Shown here: in pieces, positions 1 to 10,322 of the stretch
How the letters are laid out: each line of letters starts with the position of its first letter
Position numbering within the stretch: position 1 is the stretch's first letter
From: Candidatus Hikarchaeia archaeon HikBin5
GTDB taxonomy: Archaea > Halobacteriota > Halobacteria > Halobacteriales > Hikarchaeaceae
Length of the DNA stretch: 64,000 bases
Direction of reading: 5' to 3'
Assembly (NCBI GenBank): GCA_009889625.1
Contig: WTZU01000001.1
Location: forward strand, 78,574 to 142,573
Notes under the pieces: generated by a model
What the model was told of the DNA's origin: nothing
Databases searched by the model: none
Seen by the model: only the letters and a program-made list of their open reading frames with translations
Program-made: the position numbers and the translations under genes

Positions 1-2
1 CC

Positions 3-833
3 GTTATGCTATCTGGGGAAACCGCCATCGGTGTTGATCCAATCGGTGTAGTCAAAACCATGAATGGCATAATTTCCGAAGTGGAATCAAGCAGTGAGTA
101 TGCCAACTCACTTGAACAACGTGTACCTTCTGTTGTTTCTTCTAATACGGGTGCACTTTCTAGATCTGCACGCTATTTGGCTAGGGATATTGGGGCCAGT
201 GCGATAATTGTCGTTTCTGATTCTGGATATACTGCGTTGAAGACATCAAAGTTTAGGCCCATTGTCCCTATCTTTGCAGTTCTCCCATCCGATGATTTAT
301 GCCGCAGACTCGCACTTTCATGGGGCGTTTCTGCTAAAAAAGGACTTTTGCCAAATGAACAAACATTTGAGATAACCAACCACGCTGTTTCTTTGGCCTT
401 GAATTCCAAGTTAGTAAACGATGGAGATACGGTCGTTGTGATCTCTGGAATATTGCCTCATCTATCTTGGAACACTACTAAAACCTTGCAAGTACACGTC
501 GCATCCGAAGTAATTGATAGCGGCGAAGGCATAGTTTCAGGGTTGGTTTCTGGCCCTCTATTCAGATTATCTTCTTCTAATCTAGATTCCATCCCCGAAG
601 GGGCTATAGTCTTCATCCCCAAAGCTTTCACAGAAGAGATCCCCGCAGTGGCCAAAACATATTCTGGAATCTTATACGAAGATTCTGGCTTAACTAGTTA
701 TGTTGCCCTCATCGCCCGGGAATTAAATCTCCCCATGATAAGTGGAATTTCACTCCCCGATTCCCTCTCGAACCAAACTATTGTTACTCTTGATGGAAGT
801 AGGGGACTTCTATATTATGGAAATATTCTTTGA
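3..833 (+). CDS. pyk: Pyruvate kinase, C-terminal part (partial, 5' end outside window) with extra PEP-utilising domain
   Basis: Begins inside 'VMLSGETAIG..P..VVKTM' pyruvate kinase motif; C-terminal GxxTSxxALIARExxxPMxxG resembles the PEP-utilising mobile domain. Confidence 0.93.
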   Translation, partial: VMLSGETAIGVDPIGVVKTMNGIISEVESSSEYANSLEQRVPSVVSSNTGALSRSARYLARDIGASAIIVVSDSGYTALKTSKFRPIVPIFAVLPSDDLCRRLALSWGVSAKKGLLPNEQTFEITNHAVSLALNSKLVNDGDTVVVISGILPHLSWNTTKTLQVHVASEVIDSGEGIVSGLVSGPLFRLSSSNLDSIPEGAIVFIPKAFTEEIPAVAKTYSGILYEDSGLTSYVALIARELNLPMISGISLPDSLSNQTIVTLDGSRGLLYYGNIL

Positions 834-915
834 GAAACTTACTCCCTATTTTCCACTTTAACCTCTCCGTTTCCCCCACCGCAAAAATTAAGTCCATCAC
901 GGATAATTCGACCTT

Positions 916-1398
916 GTGTCTATTTCTTCCAACCCTCCTCAAATCTCATTAGCTTTGATTTTACTCATAGCTGGTATCATTTTAACCACAGCAGAAGCAA
1001 TAGTACCTGGGGCTCATTTTATAGTTTTGGGAGTTGCTCTTATTTCTGCTGGCCTTATAGGGATGATCTTTTCTCCCCTTGACAATCCCATTATACTTTC
1101 CATTCTACTGTTGATCTTCGGTGGGATTGCCCTGTACCTTTTTAGAACTTTGGATATTTATGGAGGAAAGGGTCTCTTCCGAACATCAGACTCAGATAGT
1201 CTCCGTGAAAAAAGAGGGTATGTTTCCGAGTTGGTTACTTCTCAAGGCGGAAAAGTAAATTTATATGATGGCGGATTCGATTCACTATACTCAGCTAGAA
1301 GTACTGGCGAAACCATTCCTGTTGGGGCAGAAATAAGGGTAGTAGACCCTGGAGGTGGCAACATGCTAGTCGTAGAATCTACTGAAAAAAGCTCTTAA
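916..1398 (+). CDS. NfeD-like membrane protein
   Basis: TM helices followed by OB-fold-like C-terminus (G..G.v...l.P.G.v...G...); directly upstream of an SPFH gene, the usual NfeD-SPFH pairing. Confidence 0.8.
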   Translation: MSISSNPPQISLALILLIAGIILTTAEAIVPGAHFIVLGVALISAGLIGMIFSPLDNPIILSILLLIFGGIALYLFRTLDIYGGKGLFRTSDSDSLREKRGYVSELVTSQGGKVNLYDGGFDSLYSARSTGETIPVGAEIRVVDPGGGNMLVVESTEKSS

Positions 1399-1447
1399 TT
1401 TTTCACGTAACTATACGTTTTAATACACAGACATCCAACCTGATTCA

Positions 1448-2482
1448 ATGCTAGATTTACTCCCCTTACAAATTGGATTACTTCCTACCATCCCACTGTT
1501 AATTTTGGCGATTATCATTGTCACCCAAATGGTGGTTATAGTAAATGCATATGAAAAAAAAGCACTAACAATTTTTGGTGAGTATCGAGGCCTACTAGAT
1601 CCTGGTATCCGCTTCGTTCCTCCTTTTGTTTCTCGAACCTATACATTTGATATGCGGACCCAAACTTTAGATGTCCCTCGGCAGGAAGCAATTACTAAAG
1701 ATAATTCTCCTGTTAGGGCGGATGCAGTTGTATATATCCGAGTAATGGATGCAAAGAAAGCATTCCTAGAAGTTACCAATTATAAAATTGCAGTCATGAA
1801 TCTAGCTCAAACAACACTTAGGGCGGTCCTTGGGGATATGGAACTCGACCAGACTTTGAGTAAAAGAGGCGTCATTAATACCAGAATCAGAGAGGAATTA
1901 GACAAGCCAACTGACGCATGGGGGATCCGAGTCGAATCTGTCGAAGTCCGAGAGGTTAGTCCTTCCCAAGAGGTCCAAAAAGCAATGGAAGAGCAAACCT
2001 CAGCCGAACGAAGAAGACGTGCAATGATCCTTGAAGCACAAGGACAAAGAAGAAGTGAGATTGAAATCGCAGAAGGTAACAAAAAATCAGCTATCATTCG
2101 TGCCCAAGGAGAGAAACAAAGCCTCATTTTACAGGCACAAGGGGGTGCAATTTCAACCGTTCTTCGTGCCAAAGCTGCAGAAGCTATGGGGGAACGTGCA
2201 ATTATAAACAAGGCTCTTAATACCATTGTTTCTGTTGGAGAAGGAGAATCCTCTACTATAATTATACCTCAAGAACTTACTTCTCTTCTAGGTCGCTACG
2301 GGAAGCACTTGTCTGGCAGTGATATTTCCGATAACGAGGGCACTCTAGAAAGCCTCGATTTCAGTAATAAAACTCTCAAAATGCTTGGCTTAGATAAACT
2401 CGATCAAATTCTAACAGAACTAGATAAAGATCTGGAATTAGAACCTGTCACGAAAGAAGATATGGACATCCCTGACAATTAA
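1448..2482 (+). CDS. SPFH domain / stomatin-like (band 7) protein
   Basis: N-terminal TM, 'GLLDPGIRFVPPF', 'RTQTLDVPRQEAITKDNSPVRADAVVYIRV', coiled-coil AERRRRAMILEAQGQR. Confidence 0.95.
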   Translation: MLDLLPLQIGLLPTIPLLILAIIIVTQMVVIVNAYEKKALTIFGEYRGLLDPGIRFVPPFVSRTYTFDMRTQTLDVPRQEAITKDNSPVRADAVVYIRVMDAKKAFLEVTNYKIAVMNLAQTTLRAVLGDMELDQTLSKRGVINTRIREELDKPTDAWGIRVESVEVREVSPSQEVQKAMEEQTSAERRRRAMILEAQGQRRSEIEIAEGNKKSAIIRAQGEKQSLILQAQGGAISTVLRAKAAEAMGERAIINKALNTIVSVGEGESSTIIIPQELTSLLGRYGKHLSGSDISDNEGTLESLDFSNKTLKMLGLDKLDQILTELDKDLELEPVTKEDMDIPDN

Positions 2483-2520
2483 TTTCATTTTTATTATGAT
2501 GCCGGGCTTGATACCATCTG

Positions 2521-2554
2521 CGTCCTCGCCTCAGAAGATTAATAATCGAGGACG
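2521..2554. repeat. 8-bp perfect inverted repeat CGTCCTCG-N18-CGAGGACG
   Basis: Directly read; lies between the SPFH gene and the AglD-like gene. Confidence 0.6.
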
Positions 2555-2568
2555 TTCAGTCTCGGTGC

Positions 2569-4344
2569 ATGGCCCCTTCGGTCTCTGTGAGTGCAATCCT
2601 CCCTGCATACAATGAAGCTTCTACAATAGCTTCCGCAGTCGAAGATACTTTAGCACATCTTAAAAATTTCTTACCGGATGGTTCATACGAATTAATCATA
2701 GCTGAGGATGGATGTACTGACGAAACACCAAAAATAGCATCATATCTCGCCAATAAATACGACGAAGTGATACATTATCATAGCCCTCATAGACTAGGTA
2801 GAGGGGAGGCATTAAATAGGGCATTTGAAATTTCAAAAGGTGAAACTTTGCTTTATCTCGACACCGATCTAGCCACTGACAATTCACATCTTGAAACACT
2901 CATAAATTCAATTCAATCTGGGTCTGCAGACATCGCAACAGGGTCGAGATGGTTCCCTGGAATAAAAACAAAACGACCCTTCCATAGATCTATCTTGAGC
3001 AAAGGATTTAATTCCTTAGTTAGATCTCTATTTAGATCCAAATTATATGACCACCAATGTGGATTTAAAGCTTTCAACCGTGAGGTCTATTTTCAACTTT
3101 CACCTTCTCTAAAAGATAATCATTGGTTTTGGGACACCGAAATCCTAGTCAGGGCCCAAAAATTAAATTTGAATATATTAGAAATCCCCGTTTCTTGGAC
3201 TCCTCAAGAAGATACTAAAGTCGACATCTTTCGTGATGTCTTTGCTATGGGATTGAATATCCTTCGACTATGGATTGAATTGTATGTCTACCCACACGCA
3301 ACCCCCTTAAATTCATCATTATTTGGATTTTTTATATCCTTTTTAGCTTTATTTTTGATGGGGTCTTATCTAGATTTAGATTTTAATTTCTTTTATACTT
3401 TCATATCCAATCCAATTTATCTATTATTGTGCATTCTAATTTATTTGTTATCTTGGCCCATTCGGGGAGTTCGATACCAAAAAATACTATCTCAATTGGG
3501 TTTCAATGAACCTCTTTTATTCCTAACTGAAACTATATTTATAAGTCAAACTTGCAATTTAATCATTCCAGCAAGAGCTGGAGATGCAGCTAGGGCTTAC
3601 ATCTTAAAATCAAAGAAACAAATTCCCTATGTATCTGGATTCGCTTCATTATTCTTCGAAAGACTATTCGATCTTCTAACTATCACCACACTGGCTGGAT
3701 TGGTATTCCTACTCACTTTCTTTTTAGAAAATAAATACCCATTTTCATTCTCAATGGGGAATGGTACTATAACTACAAGCGGAGAAATAGCAATTAAACT
3801 AGCATTCTTCGTCGCAGTGGCTGTCATTTTGGCCCTAATTCTTATACTTCTAAGTTATAAAGTTAGGGGCAATCTCATATCTAGATCCTTTCAATTTTTC
3901 AGCAACGATGTGTACATACAACGTTTCTCATCTTCTATACAAACTTTCATAGAAAATATCCAAAAGCTTACTATAAACCCTGCAATTTTTTTCCGCGTTG
4001 GTTTGCTCAGTATCTTAATTTGGTCGTTGGACGTATCTGTAGCAATTATAATATTGCACTCTTTCACTCCTTCTTTACCCTTGCTCACTCTAATTTTCAC
4101 TTGTTTTTTTGCTGTTAGCATTGGAAACCTAGCGAAAGTACTCCCTCTATCTCCTGGCGGGATTGGACTTTATGAAGGTGCATTTACTCTCTTAATTGTA
4201 GGTTTGCTAGGTATTTCCCCAACCCTTGCATTAGGCGTGGCCATTCTTGATCACGCTATCAAAAATATTCTCACAATTGTAGGGGGATTCATTTCTTCCT
4301 TGGATTTGAATCTATCTATAAAAAATACTTTACAAAACAAATAG
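2569..4344 (+). CDS. Glycosyltransferase family 2 fused to lysylphosphatidylglycerol synthase/flippase-like TM domain (AglD-like)
   Basis: GT2 'ILPAYNEASTIASAV...AEDGCTDET...DTDLATD'; C-terminal multi-TM domain with 'ARAGDAARAYIL' and 'LPLSPGGIGLYEGAF'. Confidence 0.88.
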   Translation: MAPSVSVSAILPAYNEASTIASAVEDTLAHLKNFLPDGSYELIIAEDGCTDETPKIASYLANKYDEVIHYHSPHRLGRGEALNRAFEISKGETLLYLDTDLATDNSHLETLINSIQSGSADIATGSRWFPGIKTKRPFHRSILSKGFNSLVRSLFRSKLYDHQCGFKAFNREVYFQLSPSLKDNHWFWDTEILVRAQKLNLNILEIPVSWTPQEDTKVDIFRDVFAMGLNILRLWIELYVYPHATPLNSSLFGFFISFLALFLMGSYLDLDFNFFYTFISNPIYLLLCILIYLLSWPIRGVRYQKILSQLGFNEPLLFLTETIFISQTCNLIIPARAGDAARAYILKSKKQIPYVSGFASLFFERLFDLLTITTLAGLVFLLTFFLENKYPFSFSMGNGTITTSGEIAIKLAFFVAVAVILALILILLSYKVRGNLISRSFQFFSNDVYIQRFSSSIQTFIENIQKLTINPAIFFRVGLLSILIWSLDVSVAIIILHSFTPSLPLLTLIFTCFFAVSIGNLAKVLPLSPGGIGLYEGAFTLLIVGLLGISPTLALGVAILDHAIKNILTIVGGFISSLDLNLSIKNTLQNK

Positions 4345-4430
4345 AGTCTCACCCCCTGATACCTCTCACATCCTCGCGATCTCGTATACTCCTCCGGATA
4401 AGCTAAATACTACGCGATCGGGATGTTAAT

Positions 4431-5102
4431 ATGGACTTCAGCAACTTCGTTCTCGCCGCTAGTGTAACCACATTGGACGATCTCCCACAATCTATTACTC
4501 AAGCCGATGCAATCGAATTCAGAATGGATCTATCCCCTGATCCCCTGGCTGAACTATCTAATTATTCCCTCAATCTCCCTCTTATCGCAACCAATCGAGT
4601 TCTCCATGAAGGAGGACGTTCTATAGAAAATGATTCCAGAATAGATATCCTCTGCGAAGCCATTCCATTCCCCTTTGTTGAGGCCATTGACATAGAATTT
4701 TCGTCCATTGTTTCTGGATTCGGTCAGCGGGCCATCGACACCGCACAAGAACATAATGTTTCTGCAATAGTTTCGACACATAATTTTGATTCCACGCCCC
4801 TTTTACCAGAGATAGAGTCTATCCTGACCGAATCAACTAAACTAGGCGACGTCGGAAAGTTATCAGTAACTGCAAAAGTACCTTCGGATATAATCAACCT
4901 CATGGTTGCCACTTGGAATCAAACTCGATCTGGAAATTCCGTAGCAACAATGTCTATGGGGGAGCTCGGGCGCCATTCTCGCGTAATTGCACCACTATAT
5001 GGGTCTAAAATTGGATATGCACCTCCTGATTTAAACAATGCCACTGCACCTGGGCAATATAGTTTGGAAGTCCTCAGACATCTAATCGGATCTCTCTCAT
5101 AA
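4431..5102 (+). CDS. aroD: Type I 3-dehydroquinate dehydratase
   Basis: 'AIEFRMDL', 'VEAIDIEFS', 'VSTHNFDSTP', 'AKVP', 'MSMGELGRHSRVIAPLYGSKIGYA' type I DHQase pattern. Confidence 0.93.
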   Translation: MDFSNFVLAASVTTLDDLPQSITQADAIEFRMDLSPDPLAELSNYSLNLPLIATNRVLHEGGRSIENDSRIDILCEAIPFPFVEAIDIEFSSIVSGFGQRAIDTAQEHNVSAIVSTHNFDSTPLLPEIESILTESTKLGDVGKLSVTAKVPSDIINLMVATWNQTRSGNSVATMSMGELGRHSRVIAPLYGSKIGYAPPDLNNATAPGQYSLEVLRHLIGSLS

Positions 5103-5167
5103 TGCCATTTTAGTTCTCATTTTTACCTACCGAAACATTCAATTCAATCCAACCTAATCAAATTCCT

Positions 5168-5554
5168 GTGTCTCCTAGAAATAAGAATATTCTAATTGCC
5201 ATTCTATTCGCTTTAATTTATCCTGGATTGGGTCACATTTACCTTCGATCCTGGATACGTGCTATAACCTGGTTTCTATTTGCAATAGCAACTACCATTC
5301 TAGTTGTACCCACTCCTATTATGGAATCAATAGAATCAGGGGGGGTTTCAGTCATTTTTACAGATGCGGCCCAATTGCCCTTCGAAGCATACATAGCTCT
5401 CGCAGCTGTCAACCTGCTCAACATAGTCGATGTATATCTAGTCGCAAAATCAAAGTATCAATCCACTGAATCCACTTCTATATGCACTCTATGTGGCAGA
5501 AAACTAGATCCTGACTTATCTTTTTGTCCCTGGTGCACTGCAGATTTGGAATAA
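5168..5554 (+). CDS. Small membrane protein with C-terminal zinc ribbon
   Basis: GTG start; 'YPGLGHIYLRSWIRA' and C-terminal CxxC...CxxC ('CTLCGRKLDPDLSFCPWC'). Confidence 0.75.
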   Translation: MSPRNKNILIAILFALIYPGLGHIYLRSWIRAITWFLFAIATTILVVPTPIMESIESGGVSVIFTDAAQLPFEAYIALAAVNLLNIVDVYLVAKSKYQSTESTSICTLCGRKLDPDLSFCPWCTADLE

Positions 5555-5613
5555 TTTCATTCAAATTATATTTTCGAAGAATTTTTCCCCCTCTCTATTT
5601 CAAATAGTTTATA

Positions 5614-6318
5614 GTGAAGCTTCCTTGGAAAAAATGGGACCATATACTCAAACTAGACCCTGATAAAGATCTGCCACCTGGAGTAACATATGAAGATGTG
5701 TGCACAACAGGCACTGACGCGATAGAAATAGGGGGGACTACTGGGATCACTAGTTCTAAAATGGAGGAGGTAATTCAAGCTTGCACCGATTTCAATGTTC
5801 CACTCTACCAAGAACCATCTAGTGTAGGTGCCGTTGTCCACCACGAAGGATTAGATGGCTATCTAGTGCCTATCGTTCTAAATGCAGATAGTTCCGTTTG
5901 GGTCGTTGGAGCGCACAAAGAATGGGCAAAAATCGATTCTAATATAGTTTGGGACCGAACTTGGACTGAAGCATATATTGTCTTAAATCCCAACTCTGCT
6001 GTTGCACGTTATACCAATGCATATTGCGACCAAAAACCCGAAGATGTCGCAGCTTATGCTACAGTGGCTGAAAAATTTCTTCAACAGCCTATAGTCTATA
6101 TAGAATATTCTGGAATGTTCGGCGATCCAGAAGTTGTAAAAGCTGCCCAAAAAGCCCTAACTAAATCTTCTCTGTTTTATGGCGGTGGGATATCGGACTA
6201 TGACTCTGCATACGAAATGAAGAGTTGTTCGGACACGATAGTTGTTGGCAATATACTTTATAATGAAGGACTAGATGCAGTAATAGAGACTGTACGTGGG
6301 GCGAAGGATGCTGCATAA
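5614..6318 (+). CDS. Geranylgeranylglyceryl phosphate synthase (phosphoglycerol geranylgeranyltransferase)
   Basis: PcrB/GGGPS family: 'HILKLDPDKDLP', 'TGTDAIEIGGTTGIT', 'YIEYSGMFGDPEVVKAA', 'LFYGGGISDYDSA...VVGNILY'. Confidence 0.92.
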   Translation: MKLPWKKWDHILKLDPDKDLPPGVTYEDVCTTGTDAIEIGGTTGITSSKMEEVIQACTDFNVPLYQEPSSVGAVVHHEGLDGYLVPIVLNADSSVWVVGAHKEWAKIDSNIVWDRTWTEAYIVLNPNSAVARYTNAYCDQKPEDVAAYATVAEKFLQQPIVYIEYSGMFGDPEVVKAAQKALTKSSLFYGGGISDYDSAYEMKSCSDTIVVGNILYNEGLDAVIETVRGAKDAA

Positions 6319-6369
6319 CTCCGATTATAAACATAGCATTTTAAACCCCACAAACTAGTCTTTCTCTAT

Positions 6370-7671
6370 ATGTACGATCGAACTTTGATTAATTCTTCCA
6401 CTCCTGGGGGCACAATAACTGTAATAGGCTGGGTCCATGAGGTCCGCGATCTAGGGGGGTTGACATTTTTACTCTTGCGTGACCGAAGTGGCATTCTACA
6501 AGCCAAGTTCGAAAAAGAGAACCTTTCTCAAGAAATCCTATCTCTACTCGATCAACTATATCGGGAAAGCGTTGTCCTATTAACTGGAGAAATTGTAGAA
6601 GAAAAACGTGCGCCAAATGGAATCGAACTAATACCCAAAACAATCGAAATCATATCCCTTTCCGATCCAAACCTTCCACTTGACCCTTCTGGGAAAGTAA
6701 CATCAGAACTTTCCACAAGACTAGACAAACGATGTATAGATCTTAGAAGACCAGAAAGTAGATCTATATTCGAAATACGTTCAGAGGTACAACGGTCTAT
6801 ACGTCAGCACTTCTATGATATTGATTGCATCGAGATTAACACGCCTAAAATAGTTGCTACAGGAACCGAAGGTGGAACTGATCTCTTCCCCATTGCCTAT
6901 TTTGGAAAAGAAGCTTTCATGAATCAATCGCCACAACTTTTCAAACAACTTGTCGCAGGAGGGGGAATAGAACGTGTATTTGAAATAGGGCCTATTTTTA
7001 GAGCAGAAGAACACAACACAACTCGCCATTTAAACGAAGCAACATCAATTGATTTTGAAGCGGCTTTTATAGATCATGAAATGGCAATGGAAGTTGCAGA
7101 GGAAGTGATTTCAATTGCTTACCACTCTGTCTCTGAAAATTGTCATGAACAATTGCAGATGCTTGGCATCCAAAAATTGACCCTCCCACAAATCCCATTC
7201 CCTCGTATCTCCTATACAAATGCCATTGAAATCGCAAACGAATCTGGAGATCTCCCCGAGCCATTGAATTGGGGCGATGACCTTTCTACTCAAGCAGAAA
7301 GAAGCATTGGTGACATAATGAATTCTCACTATTTCATAACCGACTGGCCTAGTGAAATTAAACCATTTTATATCCAAGACCAAGATGAATCGCCCGAGTT
7401 ATCGAAAGGATTCGATTTAATGCACCCTTCCATGGAACTTGTTTCTGGAGGCCAGAGGGAAAATAGGTATGAATTTTTAATCAATGCTCTTGAAAATCAA
7501 GGCCTCAATCCCTCTGATTTCGAATTTTATGTTGATATGTTTCGATATGGTATGCCTCCTCATTCTGGGTGGGGCATGGGTGCAGACCGTCTCGTAATGA
7601 GCATGTTGCAATTAGACAATGTCCGAGAAGTTGTTCTTTTCCCCCGCGACCGCAATCGACTTGCACCATAG
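6370..7671 (+). CDS. aspS: Aspartyl-tRNA synthetase (archaeal type)
   Basis: OB-fold N-terminus; class II motifs '[27 protein letters not shown]' and '[34 protein letters not shown]'. Confidence 0.97.
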   Translation: MYDRTLINSSTPGGTITVIGWVHEVRDLGGLTFLLLRDRSGILQAKFEKENLSQEILSLLDQLYRESVVLLTGEIVEEKRAPNGIELIPKTIEIISLSDPNLPLDPSGKVTSELSTRLDKRCIDLRRPESRSIFEIRSEVQRSIRQHFYDIDCIEINTPKIVATGTEGGTDLFPIAYFGKEAFMNQSPQLFKQLVAGGGIERVFEIGPIFRAEEHNTTRHLNEATSIDFEAAFIDHEMAMEVAEEVISIAYHSVSENCHEQLQMLGIQKLTLPQIPFPRISYTNAIEIANESGDLPEPLNWGDDLSTQAERSIGDIMNSHYFITDWPSEIKPFYIQDQDESPELSKGFDLMHPSMELVSGGQRENRYEFLINALENQGLNPSDFEFYVDMFRYGMPPHSGWGMGADRLVMSMLQLDNVREVVLFPRDRNRLAP

Positions 7672-7678
7672 ATTAGAA

Positions 7679-8518
7679 ATGATCCCATCTTCTATTTCCA
7701 CATTTATTCCTGCACACGTTTCTCTATTTTTTTCACCATTCCTTTCTCCCGACCCTCTCAAATCTGGATCTACTGGAGCGGGGCTAACTCTGTCTGATGG
7801 AATGACTTTCACTGCATCTTCTTCACAAGAATCCGTGCTTAGTATAAATGGATCCCAAGTCACTATGGATGCTGCAACTATGATTTTTAATTCCATTCCC
7901 TCTCCAATACATGTAGACGCAAAAACCAATTTGCCTCTTGGATCTGGATTCGGCCTATCTGGTGCAGTCGCACTCGGAGTAGCTTCCTCCGCACAAAGTT
8001 TTTTTAACTTACCAATTTCCTCTAAAGAAATAGTCCAGATGGCACATTCCTCAGATGTTTCTGCTGGAACGGGCCTTGGAGATGTAATGTCACAATCTGC
8101 TGCCGGTGCACCCATCCGAATTGCACCCGGGGGCCCCGGCTATGGCCTTCTCGATACAATACCCGAGACCGCACGAATTGAGTACCTATCTTTCGATAGC
8201 ATTGACACTAGTTCTATTTTATCTGGGGATCTTTCTAAACTTCAATCCATAGGCTCACTTTCGCTAGAATCCTTCTTACAAAAACCCTCATTAGATTCTC
8301 TATTTGATATAGGATATAAATTCGCAACCAAAACCAATTTTATGACCCCTGCGATCTCCGAGATCATCAATTTAGTTATGGATTATGGTGGAAAAGCCTC
8401 CATGGCAATGCTAGGCGAAACTGTAATCTCACTTGAAAATGGCCTGAGTGATGCAGGGTATAAACCGAACATTTGTGAAATTTATTCTCCTCCTCAACCC
8501 CCCTTTGACATAACTTAA
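7679..8518 (+). CDS. Pantoate kinase (GHMP family)
   Basis: 'FIPAHVSLFFSP', 'PLGSGFGLSGAVALGVA', 'GTGLGDVMSQSAAGAPIRIAPGGPG'; ATG at 7679 preferred over track start 7619; next to phosphopantothenate synthetase. Confidence 0.9.
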   Translation: MIPSSISTFIPAHVSLFFSPFLSPDPLKSGSTGAGLTLSDGMTFTASSSQESVLSINGSQVTMDAATMIFNSIPSPIHVDAKTNLPLGSGFGLSGAVALGVASSAQSFFNLPISSKEIVQMAHSSDVSAGTGLGDVMSQSAAGAPIRIAPGGPGYGLLDTIPETARIEYLSFDSIDTSSILSGDLSKLQSIGSLSLESFLQKPSLDSLFDIGYKFATKTNFMTPAISEIINLVMDYGGKASMAMLGETVISLENGLSDAGYKPNICEIYSPPQPPFDIT

Positions 8519-8548
8519 TTTTTCCCGTCTGACGACCATTTTAAAACT

Positions 8549-9301
8549 ATGGAAACCCTCCCTCCCGATCACCCTAGATACATTTCACTTCTTATGAGGG
8601 ATCGCCTAATATCTGGAATTAAAGATGGGATCACGAGCCAGCATGGTTTGATAGCCCACGGACGTGGAGAATCCTTCGACTATCTTCTATCTGAAAAAAC
8701 ATTACCCAGTGCAAATAAAGCTGCAAAATCAGCAGCATCACATTTGGCATTGGCTAAAAATCCTGTTATAAGTGTAAATGGAAACACCGCCGCCTTGGTT
8801 CCTGCTGAGATCGTAGAGCTTTCCAAACTCACCGGTGCATCAATAGAGGTAAATCTTTTCCATAGAACTGAAAAAAGAATCAATAAAATTATATCTCATT
8901 TAAATTCTTATGGAGCAACCAATGTAAAAGGTATCTCTGCCACTTCCACGATACCTGGTATCTCCCACGAACGCGCGAAAGTCACCGAAAGTGGATTATA
9001 TTCGGCAGATGTTGTGATAGTTCCTCTTGAAGATGGGGATCGTGTAGGTGCATTCACCAGCATGGGGAAAATAGTAGTAGTTATTGATTTAAATCCCCTC
9101 TCTAGATCTTCTCAGCTCGCTACTGTGCCTATTGTTGATAATGTCTCTCGTGCCATCCCCAATATCATTCATCATTTTAAAAATATTTCCAATTTATCTC
9201 CCGAGGAGCTTCTAACCCTAACAACAACATTCAACCGAGACGCAACCCTCGAAGATGCAGAAAGAATAATCAGAAATGGTTTCCTCGATTTATATCAATA
9301 A
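8549..9301 (+). CDS. 4-phosphopantoate--beta-alanine ligase (archaeal phosphopantothenate synthetase)
   Basis: 'HPRYISLLMRDRLISGIKDGITSQHGLIAHGRGE', 'ISVNGNTAALVPAEIVELSKLTGASIEVNLFHRTEKRI', 'GDRVGAFTSMGK..VVIDLNPLSRSSQLATVPIVDNV'. Confidence 0.93.
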   Translation: METLPPDHPRYISLLMRDRLISGIKDGITSQHGLIAHGRGESFDYLLSEKTLPSANKAAKSAASHLALAKNPVISVNGNTAALVPAEIVELSKLTGASIEVNLFHRTEKRINKIISHLNSYGATNVKGISATSTIPGISHERAKVTESGLYSADVVIVPLEDGDRVGAFTSMGKIVVVIDLNPLSRSSQLATVPIVDNVSRAIPNIIHHFKNISNLSPEELLTLTTTFNRDATLEDAERIIRNGFLDLYQ

Positions 9302-9317
9302 ATCCCATTTAAATTCT

Positions 9318-9899
9318 TCATTTTCTAAATTCTGGGTCAAGTTGAATTTTTGAAGCTTGAGGTCCTTTTTGATCTTGATATTTTGACCCCCTGTCCTTCC
9401 CATATGGCTTCTCTGCAGGTGTTTTCAACTCAGTAAATATGACTTGGGAAATTCTCATTCCAGGAGTTAGGGCAACCGGGGCAGTACCTAGATTCGATAG
9501 CTCTAGAGTTATTTGACCTCTATATCCTGGATCAATGACTCCTGCAGTAGCATGTATCACCACTGCCAATCTCCCCAATGACGACCTTCCCTGCACATGA
9601 GCAATAAGATCTGAAGGAATCTCTACTCGCTCTTTGGTGGTTCCTAAAACAAAATCATTTGGGTGTAGTATGAATTCATCTCCTTCTTTTACAATCGTTT
9701 TCCGAACATATTTTGTAACCTCATCTTCCAAATTTGGATGAATGCATGGTATATTTGTCCGACGAAACTCTAGAAATTCTTCTCCCAATTTTAAATCCAC
9801 ACTTGCAGGTTGAATTTGAAGATCTGGATCATCAAATGGATCAATTACAATTTCTCCATCTTCTATCCTCTTTCTAATATCTATATCCGAGAGTATCAT
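9318..9899 (-). CDS. dcd: dCTP deaminase
   Basis: '[39 protein letters not shown]', '[34 protein letters not shown]'; Met at 9899 preferred over 9920. Confidence 0.95.
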   Translation of the reverse strand: MILSDIDIRKRIEDGEIVIDPFDDPDLQIQPASVDLKLGEEFLEFRRTNIPCIHPNLEDEVTKYVRKTIVKEGDEFILHPNDFVLGTTKERVEIPSDLIAHVQGRSSLGRLAVVIHATAGVIDPGYRGQITLELSNLGTAPVALTPGMRISQVIFTELKTPAEKPYGKDRGSKYQDQKGPQASKIQLDPEFRK

Positions 9900-9983
9900 T
9901 ACTCTGTATGTCTTCGCCACCTAGATAAAAGTTCCCGCATGCAGCAGAATAGACTTTTATTTAACTATCGCCTTAAACTATTC

Positions 9984-10322
9984 ATGAAGCAGGCCATTTT
10001 GGCACGTTCCGATCTAAATATGACTCCTGGAAAACTAGCGGCACAGGTAGCCCATGCATCCCTTTCCGCATATCTAAAAACAGATAGTAAAACACAGAAA
10101 ATTTGGAAAAATGATGGACAAACTAAGATCGTATTGAAAGTCCCCGACCAAGATCTTCTTTTCGAATTCAAAAAAATTGCAGAAAAACATGACATACCTG
10201 CTGCAATAATTAAAGATGCCGGAAGAACTCAATTGGAACCCGGGACCATCACCACCCTCGGAATTGGTCCTGCAGAAGATTCCCTCATAGATGACATAGT
10301 CTGTGATTTATCTCTTTACTAA
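9984..10322 (+). CDS. pth2: Peptidyl-tRNA hydrolase Pth2
   Basis: 'MKQAILARSDLNMTPGKLAAQVAHASLSAY', 'KDAGRTQLEPGTITTLGIGPAEDSLIDDI'; internal ATG at 9984 is the family start. Confidence 0.95.
   Translation: MKQAILARSDLNMTPGKLAAQVAHASLSAYLKTDSKTQKIWKNDGQTKIVLKVPDQDLLFEFKKIAEKHDIPAAIIKDAGRTQLEPGTITTLGIGPAEDSLIDDIVCDLSLY

Noticed and set aside
1807-2226. 139-aa minus-strand ORF
   Set aside because: Antisense to the coiled-coil region of the SPFH gene; shadow ORF.
916-2482. NfeD-SPFH pair as a novel system
   Set aside because: Widely conserved gene pair in bacteria and archaea.
4373-4421. CGCGATC direct repeats upstream of aroD
   Set aside because: Only two short copies; no supporting context.
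5595-5607. Palindrome CTATTT-C-AAATAG upstream of GGGP synthase
   Set aside because: AT-rich and short; such dyads arise often by chance near archaeal promoters, so I do not call it an operator.
7612-8115. 167-aa minus-strand ORF
   Set aside because: Antisense to pantoate kinase, which has clear GHMP motifs; no recognisable motif in the antisense product.
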